Source of the DNA: Pempheris klunzingeri
Lineage: Eukaryota; Chordata; Actinopteri; Acropomatiformes; Pempheridae
Direction of reading: 5' to 3'
DNA length: 64,000 nucleotides
Assembly (NCBI RefSeq): GCF_042242105.1
Contig: NC_092035.1
Coordinates: forward strand, 13,716,977-13,780,976
Positions 46,846-64,000 of this stretch are shown here, piece by piece (the stretch's first letter is position 1; each line of letters opens with the position of its first letter). The notes under the pieces are model-generated. The model was not told the DNA's origin. It did no database searches and worked only from the letters and a program-made list of their open reading frames with translations. Both the position numbers and the translations under genes were made by a program.

Positions 46846-47545
46846 TGACACATACTGGTGGTGCCACTGTGCTGTCAGTCAATAGATCAAAAAACAAAAA
46901 AAACTATACCGTGCCACACTCAGCCACCTTTGTACTGTGCTACACTGTGTTCTTGTCATGTAAGTCTGTGTGCAAGTTGTGTAAAACAAAGAAAAATTTG
47001 TTAGAAACAGTATTAACACAAGGAACCAAGACACATTTGTGTTCTTTTTCTATGTATTACAATGTTTGGTGATACCAGCAACAGAAGGAAGCCAGAATGA
47101 TACTTACAGTAACTGCTGTGTCAATGGGCCAATTAAGTAAAAATTTTAAACAGTTTTTAAATCTACTTTATTTGTATTTTGTATGTTTTTATATTTTTCC
47201 AACAACAACAATTGCCAGTTGTCCTTTTAAAAACCTGCCATAGAAAACCGCAAATGTGTGGATTTTGCGTGCAGTATTTAATGCCGCTATTGACTTGATG
47301 CGCCTCACAATAGAAAACCTAAAGAGTAGACATTTGCCAATACTAATCTATGTCACTGGTATCTAAAAAAGTTGGCTACATAGCGAATCTAGTAATTTTT
47401 TGAAAGTATTAAATATACATTTTATATATTCTGTATATCTAAATGTTTTTGTGACAGTGACATCTCATATCACTCCAGATTCTTCTCCATTGCTATTTTA
47501 CACAAGTGTCTCCTCCAGAAAAGCATTTTTCCCCGAACCAGTTAA

Positions 47546-47860
47546 GGGAATAGTTTGACTTTATGAGGAAATGCATTTGTTTTCTTGCTGAGAGGTAGAC
47601 GAGAAGATTGATATCACTCATGCCTGCAAACTAAATATAGAGCTACAAGCAACAGCCAGCTAGCTTAGCTTAGCACAAAGGGTGAAACAGCCAGCTAGCT
47701 CTGTCCAAATGGGAAAAAAATAGCCAAAAGCTCACTAATTAAAAGTTGTTTGTATAATTTGTACAAAAACTAAAATGTAATGTTGAAAATGATATCAGTC
47801 TTCTTGTTTAACTCGGAAAGAAAGTGAATAATCTATTTCCCAAAATGAACTACTCCTTTG
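47546..47860 (+). mobile_element. Dispersed non-autonomous element, copy 3, in slc4a10 3' UTR
   Basis: Starts GGGAATAGTTTGACTTTATG and ends ATTTCCCAAAATGAACTACTCC, an imperfect inverted repeat of its start. The internal GCTAGCTTAGCTTAGCACAAAG block matches the other copies. It is transcribed in the sense direction as part of the slc4a10 3' UTR. Confidence 0.65.
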
Positions 47861-48610
47861 AGACCAGTATATTTCGGGGGCAGCTTATCGGGAAATGACA
47901 TTTTCAAGCTAGCATGGCAGCATAGTTTGGGAACTTTCAGTATCTCTAGCGTCTTGGCCTTGGCTTTTTCAGATCTCATTAAATTTGCAAACGCTGAACT
48001 TTAGGGTGACTGTACAGAAAGCTCTGTGTTTTCCACCCTCACACTCTTTGTCATCTTGTCAGTAAGTGTCATCCATGGACATGTGATCTCCTATCCAAAT
48101 GACCCTCAGTGTGTTAGCATCTGAAGCTAACTGTTTTTAAAAAAAAATACACCTGCATGGAAGGTGAAACAGACTTGACTGTCTGTCTGCAGGACCATGG
48201 TTACTTCTAGAGATGCAATAATACCCTTTTTCTGGGAAGGGCAACATGTAATAAACGGTAAAGTCTTAACAATGTATAATACATAGTATATTTTATTCAT
48301 GTAAAATGTTACTAATATATTACTAACATGAAGTCAGTGTTGAAGGCAGGTTTTGTTGTAGATGTTCTTTTCCCATTGTCTAATTGATGGTTCTTAGTTG
48401 ATTAGAGAAACTAATAATGGGTCAAAATTATATCAATATCAAATATTTTGACCACTTCTGTGTGGAATTCTGCCTTAAATTTGGTAGTGATAGCTGTACA
48501 CTTTCTGTTGAATAATTTAAGTCACTTGTATAGAGAACCTATCAGTTCAGATCTGTTGTCATATTGTGATTTGTTTCATGAGAATGACAGAGTGAGTGAG
48601 TGAGAGCATA

Positions 48611-48616
48611 AATAAA
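48611..48616 (+). terminator. Polyadenylation signal, probable slc4a10 3' end
   Basis: AATAAA on the plus strand, about 1.77 kb after the slc4a10 stop and before the convergent gcg gene. Confidence 0.5.
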
Positions 48617-48630
48617 GATGTTGACAAAAA

Positions 48631-50286
48631 AAACATGCTGAAATGATGTGGTACTTTACTGATCCCTGTACTTCCTCCTGTCCACAGGGGGGTTCACAGG
48701 TCAGCCAGGCAGCAGCACCTCAAGGACATTTGAGCTCATCTTGTATCTCCTGGCGTGGGATAGTCCATCCTCATTGTACTATCATATTTTTTCCTGTATT
48801 CCCCAGACTTCATTTTATACAACTACACTGTCGGTAGTGCTTGGTTACTGCTTCCTTGTCTCCACCTTTGACCTCAGGAGCTCCATGTCTTTGGCCACAT
48901 GGGAGACAGAGAGCAGAGAGCACCTGCACCCTCAGGCTGTGGATCCAGGAGGTACCTGGATCTCTGACCCATCATGCTGCTGTAGATGCTCCCTGAGGGA
49001 CCGCTATCCTTCTTTACAGTAACTACACCAGAACCAGTAGGAGGAAGCTGCAAAGCACTGTTTCACATTTGTTTTTTAATGGTTATTAAAAACGTTTCAT
49101 TTAGGCCCAAGTGCGTAATTATGCTTTATCTGTATACAAAAAAGCAAATCTGGCCACTTATATGTAGTATTATGACTGTGTCATAAGGTCAAAGCAAGTC
49201 ACTCAAATGCACATTATTCTTTAAAGTTTAGTGAATATGGAGAGGTCTTGGCTGTGCGCCTCAGCCAAAAAGCAATTCAAATAACGAGTTATGAGCGGGT
49301 GGAAACACAATCCTACAGAGGCAAAGATCATAATCACACACAAGTCCAATAATCCATATCATCCATTTGCTCTTAATCATCTCAGTAAAAGTCATGGAAA
49401 CAGTGAGGTGACGTGACCGGAGACTTTGTAAGAGCCAGCAGGCCTCCAAAACGTCCCTTTGTACCTGGACTTGACACGAGATTTGTTGAAGATTTGTTGA
49501 AGTCTAGCGGAGGAAACCCGAGAGGAACATTTTACTGAAAAGTGACCGACGGCTGGGAAAAAGGCTTTTAATGGGCGCCCCGTGGAGCAGCAGCGGCTCA
49601 CTAACTACTTCTAACGATGCTGGTAAGACATCTTTAAATATATTCAGCTAATTCATTCATTCATCTTCCCGAGATCCTTAAAAACCTTTCTCATATTCCT
49701 ACTCCTCCAGGCTACATTTAAATAGTGTACTGTTTACCCCATTACATTTAGTTGATAACTTTAGTTACTTTGTAGATTCAGATTAAAATTTGAAATGTAA
49801 TTAACAAATGAATTATTATGTGAGAATATAAATTAGGATGAGACTTTATAATGCATGTCATGCACTATAAATGCAGCTGTTTTAGGAAACTGAACCTTGA
49901 AAAACAAAGTCTAAAAATGATGCCACAAACACACGCTGAAAAACTTTATTTTGCAGAGCGGATTAACAATATGCAATGAAAACCAACTACACTACGACAT
50001 GTGTTTTCTATAGGCCCACCTGAGATTTAACTTTCTGTGTTCTTGTTTTCACCTTAAAAATATAGAAAATAATTTAAATTTGTAGAAAAAATATGCCCTC
50101 AATTCCATTTCTTCTTTCTGGTGCACCATAAAAATTATGGAAGAGTAGTAGTTTTTGTGTCTTTGCATCACATCACATAAGTAAAATTTAAATATAGTGA
50201 CATAAGAACATGCAAAGCAGTATGGCTTCATTCCTCCTGTATATGGCTTAGTGTGCAGCACACAGAGGGCGATCCTGGGGGGCGTC
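48631..50286. other. Convergent spacer between slc4a10 and gcg
   Basis: No gene recognised. It holds a piece of a dispersed repeat (about 49705-49800). On the minus strand there is an AATAAA at 49945-49950, 337 nt past the GLP-2 form stop codon, which could end the long proglucagon transcript. The open frames at 48643-49186 have no recognisable product. Confidence 0.5.
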
Positions 50287-53137
50287 TCATTGGTCCTCTT
50301 GTCTTTTCTTACTGTAAAGGAGAGAAAATCACAATCACACCAAGCCGATCATTTCTAGAATATATCAGATCAGCTACGTGACTTGGCGTTACCTCTCTCC
50401 TGACGGCTTGGAGGTCATGACCCAGAGCAAATATTCCTTGGCTGCCATGGAGTCCAGCACCTTGTTCACATCACTGGTGAAGCTTCCATCTACATGCCTC
50501 CTCCTGTCCGTTTCAGATCTGAGTGTGTACACAGGCACAATGTAAACACTGCCCGTCCAGGGTCGGCAGCCACACTATGTGGAAACCTCCCATTTGAACT
50601 CTGATATTTGACCTGCAGTGCATTGTTCCTCAGGGAAATCATCACGTTTATGATCATCGTCTGAAGACGCTGCGGCTGTGATCATTTCGTGATTGGTTTT
50701 CTCGACCGCTTGCATGTTTCGTGTCGAAAGTCACACAATGTTCACACAGTGTAGTAAGATCAATCACACAGTGCAAAAGTTCAGGTGATTTATTTTAGCA
50801 CAACACACACAAGGAACATCGAGAATAAAAGCAAAGAAAGGAAAAAGGTGAGGTGGACACAAGAAGCAGATGATTAGCTCTTTCTCTCTGACTCAACATC
50901 TCTGTCTCTTGTCACGGTGGAATCAGACACAGGCAGGAGGGGCTTTGGTACTGCAGAAGGAGGAGAGGGAAGGAGGAACAGCCTACTCTCTTCTGACTTG
51001 TCCAGACTTGAGCTTGGCAACAAAGTCTTTGATTGCCTGGTTCTTGAGGTAGGAGCTCACGTCGCTGGTGAAGGTCCCATCTGCGTGGCGCTTTTCTGCA
51101 GCACTAAAGACACACAGCGAGACTCATTGAGGTAAAACAAACTGTTCTCTCCCTTGAAGGCTTAGTTGCACCTCAGAGTTTAGGAACATTTGGAGTCTGA
51201 CAGTGTGTTTGGTCACTATCAATCAAATGTGATCAAGCCACACCTACACAGTCATGTTGAAGCTGATTTTGTGACTGTGAAACTCTTTATCAATAATAGC
51301 TGGTGCTTTTTTTTTAACTTTTATCCATCATCAATCATTACTATAGGAGAAATATGTAATATTTGAAGCCAGGTTTTCAGGAGCTTTACCGATTAGATAA
51401 ACCAGTGCTTTCCAGCCTTCTGATACCTCAGTTTCTTTTGTCACGTTTCAGATGAGTTGCTCCACCAAAGACACATTTGCAGCCTCGACGTGTCAAATGG
51501 TTTCATTGAAATTTCTGTTTGACACCCAAAGAGGTCAAACGCTCTGGTAATTCTCATAAACTGCAATGATTGGGGGGAAAAGTCCAAGAAATGAATTTAA
51601 ATTTCCCCCATTAACCATCTTATGACTACTCAGATTTATCATGAGACCCCTTGGACTGAACAACAGTAACAGAGGACATTTTACAGGAGTTATGAGTGCT
51701 TTCACTTTCACTTTTGATACTTTAAGTATTTTTAGCTTAAAACACTTCTGATCTCATGTTCGGTTTGAATGCAGGACTTCTACCTGCTGTTTAGCCTGTT
51801 GAAGGTTAATTCTATCATGAATATAACTGGTGTTTCAGTCAGACATTATTGTGATCACTTCGTGAAAGGATCCACCACTGACCCGCTCCTCTTGTTGTTC
51901 ATCAGCCACCGAACGAAGTCCTGTGCCTTCCTGTCCTCCAGGTATTTGCTGTAGTCGTTGGAGAAAGTTCCCTCCGAGTGTCTCTTTGTGTTCACCAGCT
52001 CCCTCGGCTCCTCCGCTAATGTGTCATCTGCCTCGAAACTACAGGACAGACAACATAGTAAAACGTAATCACCATGTTGAGTTTAAAGATTGTAAAAGGT
52101 TGTAAAACAGTTACTAGATGCTCTCTGTCCTGCACTGACACACGTTAACATTTGCTGCCAATATGGTACACAGAGTGCACTATAAAAAGCACTAACATTT
52201 ACCTGCTGGACAAAATAAGCATCTTATGCAAAAGATATTTTTTCAGTGACAAATTTTTTATTCCTTTTTATTTTTAGTCCTCATTGGGTTCATAACCTCC
52301 AATTCAATTCTTTTGAACAGTTGTAGATGCTAAAGTGCCGACTTAAATAATACAACTAGATTACAACTAATAATAGAAATAAAATAAAATCTGGATCCAT
52401 AGAAATTTCTATTCTATTTCCCTCTTAACTCAAAACTTAAGTGAGAAATGCAAAGCAATATTCTTAGGCCATGTGACATGATTAAATCAAAAGGGTTTTA
52501 TTAGATTTCTCACTTAAGATGATGCATGATGCAAACCCACGGGTGTGAAGCCGCATTAAGTTCTCCCTTTTTATTTCATTTTATTTTTGCTATATTTTTC
52601 TCTTTTAAATGAAAACTGTAATTCTCCACAATAATGGCATCATAATTCTTTAAGGTTTTCAAAAGATCTTATCCTCGGCTGAAATATTTCATCCTCTTAA
52701 TAAACACATCTTTTTGCAGATTCTGGATCAGTGCGCCTGCAGTTTGGCCACCGCTGATTTGAATTCTCTGGGACTTCATACATGTTAAGCTGTCTAATGT
52801 TTCTTTGAACACTCTTTATTTCTTTCTTTTATTTAATTAATGTTGCTACTTGGAAATCAGTTAGTATTCCCCCACTTTTACTGCAATCATGATTCAGACA
52901 GATTCAGGTAGAGAATTGTCTATTCCTCTAATCTGTGTACTGTAAAAAGTATTATGTTTTAATACAAAGGTATTAAAAGTAGCTAGATATGTGGCTACTT
53001 TAAGAGAAAACCTCATTAGTTTAGAAGTGACTTCTGTACCTTGAGCTGTCATCAGCCTCCTGCAGAGGAACCTGCCAGCTGCTCTGGACAAAGCAGAGGA
53101 CCAGAAGGACACCAGCCAGGGAGTGGATGCTTTTCAT
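50287..53137 (-). CDS. gcga: Preproglucagon (glucagon, GLP-1, GLP-2), complete
   Basis: Secreted hormone precursor of pancreatic alpha cells and gut L cells. Coding exons (minus strand): 53040-53137, 51883-52038, 50987-51103, 50393-50518, 50287-50311; 173 residues for the GLP-2 form. Signal peptide from [20 protein letters not shown]. Exon 2 holds the 29-residue glucagon ([20 protein letters not shown]...MNN) before KR. Exon 3 holds 31-residue GLP-1 ([20 protein letters not shown]...GQV) flanked by KR and RR. Exon 4 holds GLP-2 ([20 protein letters not shown]...) after RRR. Unspliced reading of exon 3 gives RRE-stop at 50983-50985 and a 124-residue form, the length of anglerfish preproglucagon I, which it closely resembles. 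Presence of GLP-2 favours gcga over gcgb, which usually lacks it. Each hormone is bounded by dibasic prohormone-convertase sites. Confidence 0.95.
50789..50794 (-). terminator. Polyadenylation signal for the short (GLP-1-terminating) gcg transcript
   Basis: AATAAA on the minus strand, about 190 nt after the GLP-1 TAG and inside the intron before the GLP-2 exon, as expected for a pancreatic transcript that ends there. Confidence 0.55.
50982..50988 (-). promoter_or_regulatory. Alternative 5' splice site overlapping the GLP-1 stop codon
   Basis: At the end of the GLP-1 exon the minus strand reads AGA-AGA-GAG-TAG-GC. Cutting before GTAGGC leaves phase 2, exactly what the GLP-2 exon (starting A-TCT-GAA) needs, and rebuilds the glutamate codon: [16 protein letters not shown]. 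The TAG stop then lies inside the intron. Without splicing the TAG is read and translation ends after GLP-1. The donor is weak outside the GT, as expected for a regulated site. Tissue-specific use of such a site is known for trout proglucagon. Confidence 0.75.
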
Positions 53138-53162
53138 GGTTAAATCCTAAGCCGCAGAACAG

Positions 53163-53186
53163 CACACACACACACACACACACACA
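53163..53186 (+). repeat. CA dinucleotide microsatellite
   Basis: Twelve CA units (TG on the coding strand) in the 5' UTR intron of gcg, immediately before the acceptor of the first coding exon. Confidence 0.9.
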
Positions 53187-53253
53187 GTTTGCACTCTGGA
53201 TCAGAAATCTTAAAGCTAAAGTTGTTTCACCACTGCAACAAAAATCAACTCAC

Positions 53254-53345
53254 CTTTTCTTCTTCCTCTCCAAAGAGCAGCGATGCTGTAAGTTCCTCTG
53301 TGTGTTCCTGGTGTGTGTATCTGACCCTCCTCTCTTACTTATATA
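53254..53345 (-). promoter_or_regulatory. gcg core promoter and non-coding exon 1
   Basis: On the minus strand TATATAA lies at 53339-53345. A start about 30 nt downstream (near 53310) would give a short purine-rich leader exon ending AAAAG at 53254 with donor GTGAGT. The coding exon begins after an acceptor TTAG at 53146 (GATTTAACC-ATG). Upstream, 53380-53470 contains on the minus strand two E-boxes (CACCTG, CAGGTG), a homeodomain TAATGGG core and a TGTGACG CRE-like sequence, the kinds of site that control islet glucagon expression. These short matches are suggestive only. Confidence 0.6.
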
Positions 53346-53867
53346 CTGTCCCAGGAGGAGGAGGAGGATGGCTCTGCTCAGGTGGGACAATTTTACCACT
53401 CTGCCAGGTTCACCTGTTACTCTCAACCCATTAGACACGGGCCCGTCACATCGGTCGATCAACGAGCCGAGCATTTGTTCAGAAAGGAAAGATGCCACTC
53501 ATGCGTGATGACAGCTGGTACTTAGGTGTTAAGATCAACAACCACAGCTCATCCTGTCAAACAGAAAGTAGGGAAGACGCTTTTATGTGCTACTGTGTCA
53601 TCACGATGGAAAGTGATGTGTGTGCTGTCATATCTGGAGGGTGAGTCAGTATTTGATTGTTTCCGATCAAATTTAAAAGATGGGAAATATTGACTGCTTT
53701 TTGCATCAGTGGCAACTATCTCCATTTTACAAGGGCCGTTGCTCAACAGATTGGTGTCCTATGAAAATACGCGTTCATGTAGGCCTAAACGACTCTTCCA
53801 TTCAGCTCCATGTCATTTATTTGTTGAAAAAGACAGATATGTCTGCAAATTTGACTCCATGGAAAGT

Positions 53868-54052
53868 GAAGGATACAAGTACTGTACTTAAGTACAAACT
53901 TGTATACAAAGTACAAACTTGACTGAGTCTTTTCTTTTCTCGACACTTTATACTTCTTTGTGCTGACATTCCAGAGGGAAATACCGTACTTTTTTACTCC
54001 GCTATATTTCTCTGACAGCTTTAGTTACTCAACATATTTTTTTTTAACAGTT
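53868..54052 (-). repeat. Dispersed repeat, 'stepwise AAGTA' family, copy
   Basis: Contains GATACAAGTACTGTACTTAAG, TTTTTTACTCCGCTATATTTC and TCTGACAGCTTTAGTTACTC, the best preserved copy in the window, 0.5 kb upstream of the gcg promoter. Confidence 0.55.
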
Positions 54053-54964
54053 ATGGATTTTTTTATGGTGAAATGTGACAAACACAAAAGGGTGAAATAA
54101 GAGAAAATGGGAGATTGAATGGACATACATATAGACAATAACACAAAGCAGTTAAAATATAGGAGATGATAGAGATTAAATTGGATTCATTTGTGTAATG
54201 TGTGTTTGGGTGTTTGTATGAGCGGCAGCAAAATCTGTGTTTATTGATCCAGAGAGGTTGGTTTATGGAGTGCAATCCCATACACCTACTAAAAACACTT
54301 TGGTTTATGACCAAATACCTGCAGAACTAATTAAATTCCCATCAGCCTCCTTTATACTTTGTATTAACGCTAACTGGCTAACATGCTGAACACCAGCATG
54401 CTTCATTGTGAGTGTGGTGCCATAGTGACACTAGAGTTTGGCTCAAAGACTTTTTGTTAAGTTAGAAAGGCTGTCGTCACCATAGTGATGTCCCCCTAAA
54501 ACCAAATGACATTTCAAACAAAGAGTTCTCATTATTTAATTCTTTATTATTTTACAAAACATTTATTTCATCAAACAGTCAACAGTCTCATAAATTTAGT
54601 AAAACGATCTAAAATTACCGTGGTGCATTATGTTTCTGTGATAATTTAATACAATAATGAAAAAACTCTGATGTCCAAGTGGTACAAGTACAGTTACACA
54701 TCCATGTTCTTCCCTGGGTCAACTAATGACCTATTTAAAAGTTAAAATCATGAAACAAAATCACATTTTACATGAGTGTGTGTTACAAGCTGTTTTTTTT
54801 TCTGACAGAAAATGCAAGACCACATTTCACAGACAAAAACGGCATTATGACTTGGACCACTTTGTACTCATTAAGTTTCCGCTCCAGACTTTTCCCCGAC
54901 ATTGGGAGCATGAATAATCAACCCTGCATTTACAATCGAAGTCTTCATCCCAGACATGATTTGT

Positions 54965-54970
54965 TTTATT
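54965..54970 (-). terminator. Candidate polyadenylation signal of the DPP4-like gene
   Basis: AATAAA on the minus strand shortly after the TAA at 55013-55015. The distance is short, so the second signal at 54543-54548 may be the main one. Confidence 0.35.
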
Positions 54971-55012
54971 CACAGGAGGGAATGAAAAGATATCTTGGCG
55001 ATCCAGTGGACT

Positions 55013-63277
<8,265 letters not shown>

Positions 63278-64000
63278 TGTTTCTGCGCTTAGATGAGGCG
63301 TATAAGCGATATCCAACTCACAGCTCCATCGGTCCACACGCGCGGAGAACACCTAAGTTATGCGACACTCTGGCTTTGCTGTTAAATATTATCTCAACTG
63401 AAGTTTCAAAGGTGGGACAATAAATGTCCAGCGGAGTAAAGTTCGTCGGGTTTGATGGTGTCCTAGTGTTTTGAGGAAGTGTTGCTTGTTGCTTGTCAGG
63501 GTGTTCCCCAAACTCTCCTCCGCTGTCCTTCACAAGTCATTCATTCATACGTCGATGCGATGCGCCATTTCTCTGAGACTGTTACCAAAACACTTTGACA
63601 CCGACTTTATTTATGAATATGAACCATCATTCTACTTGTTAATAGCAATTAAAATATAATAAATTGCGTTTTTGTTCCAAACTGCAGCACAGAGACAGCC
63701 TGCAGCTCACCAGGAAGTTTATTCTTTATATTAACAAATGCATTAGTCTTGTCTAACAGGGAGTTCGAGTGTTTACTGAGTGAATAGCATGACATAGTAT
63801 TGGTGTGGCCGCTCAGTGAGCAGCCCCAGATTTGAAACAGGTTTCCCCAGTGACTCCTGATACTGTGTTTGTTCACTGTCATACAGCTGGTTTGAATGTA
63901 GACCAAAGGAAAACAACACTGGGCCTCTGTAAGCAGAGAAGTGTTCAGAGGACAGGAAATACTACTTTGGAATATGTAATTAATAACAAATATAGATAAT
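63278..64000 (-). promoter_or_regulatory. Upstream region of the DPP4-like gene with HNF1-like site
   Basis: No coding exon supported; the open frames (63471-63659, 63649-63906) have no recognisable product. 63381-63393 reads GTTAAATATTATC, which differs from the HNF1 palindrome GTTAATNATTAAC at two defined bases and lies about 105 nt before the start codon. HNF1 is a known activator of mammalian DPP4. No TATA box is evident. Confidence 0.4.

Larger units (their letters stand above)
46846..48630 (+). other. slc4a10 3' UTR
   Basis: No coding potential after the TGA at 46843-46845. The first good polyadenylation signal in transcript direction with downstream sequence is AATAAA at 48611-48616. 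A weaker one (AATAAA at about 48250) lies upstream. A mobile mini-element copy sits inside the UTR (47546-47860). Confidence 0.5.
53346..55012. other. Spacer between gcg promoter and the 3' end of the DPP4-like gene
   Basis: Holds the gcg upstream regulatory region at its left, a dispersed repeat copy (53868-54052) and the DPP4-like gene's 3' UTR at its right. The minus strand has AATAAA at 54965-54970 (43 nt after the stop) and again at 54543-54548. The open frames at 54726-55080 are intron/UTR shadows on the other strand. Confidence 0.5.

Noticed and set aside
48643..49186. Overlapping plus-strand open frames after the slc4a10 poly(A) signal
   Set aside because: No known domain, no splice sites in register and composition like the surrounding spacer.
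53041..53508. 155-codon plus-strand open frame across the gcg promoter
   Set aside because: Antisense to the gcg signal-peptide exon and leader; contains the CA repeat as Thr-His.

Overview
The window is from a ray-finned (teleost) fish, most likely a spiny-rayed (percomorph/acanthomorph) one. All genes are split by GT-AG introns. The proteins are closest to fish members of vertebrate families. Introns and spacers carry copies of short dispersed elements that I recognise as common in percomorph genomes. There are no prokaryotic genes, no CRISPR array and no recognisable viral gene.

Layout: (1) 28-6457, minus strand: the 5' part of stk24 (MST3, a STE20-type kinase), six coding exons, running off the left edge. 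(2) 6458-8684: a divergent stk24/slc4a10 spacer with a CpG-rich stk24 promoter region and a CTCF-like site. (3) 8685-46845, plus strand: complete slc4a10 (NBCn2/NCBE sodium-coupled bicarbonate transporter), 25 constitutive coding exons, 1106 residues, with evidence for an alternative first exon and an alternative C-terminal micro-exon; its 3' UTR runs to about 48630. (4) 50287-53137, minus strand: complete preproglucagon with glucagon, GLP-1 and GLP-2 exons; the TATA box and non-coding first exon lie at 53254-53345. (5) 55013-63277, minus strand: a complete 26-exon DPP4/FAP-family serine peptidase, 743 residues.

The last two genes are linked in function. In mammals DPP4 removes the N-terminal dipeptide from GLP-1, and the GLP-1 encoded here starts His-Ala, the preferred substrate type. 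The human order is SLC4A10-DPP4-GCG-FAP. Here it is slc4a10-gcg-peptidase, so the peptidase sits where FAP sits in human. It has a DPP4-like catalytic domain, but its propeller carries FAP-like features.

Exon limits were assigned by eye from splice-site consensus, reading phase and remembered family alignments. Every constitutive exon of the four genes joins in phase without an internal stop, which is the main support for the models. UTR ends, promoters and alternative exons are less certain. No novel defence or mobile system was found. The best leads are the splice switch built over the GLP-1 stop codon, the mixed DPP4/FAP peptidase, and the alternative ends of slc4a10.
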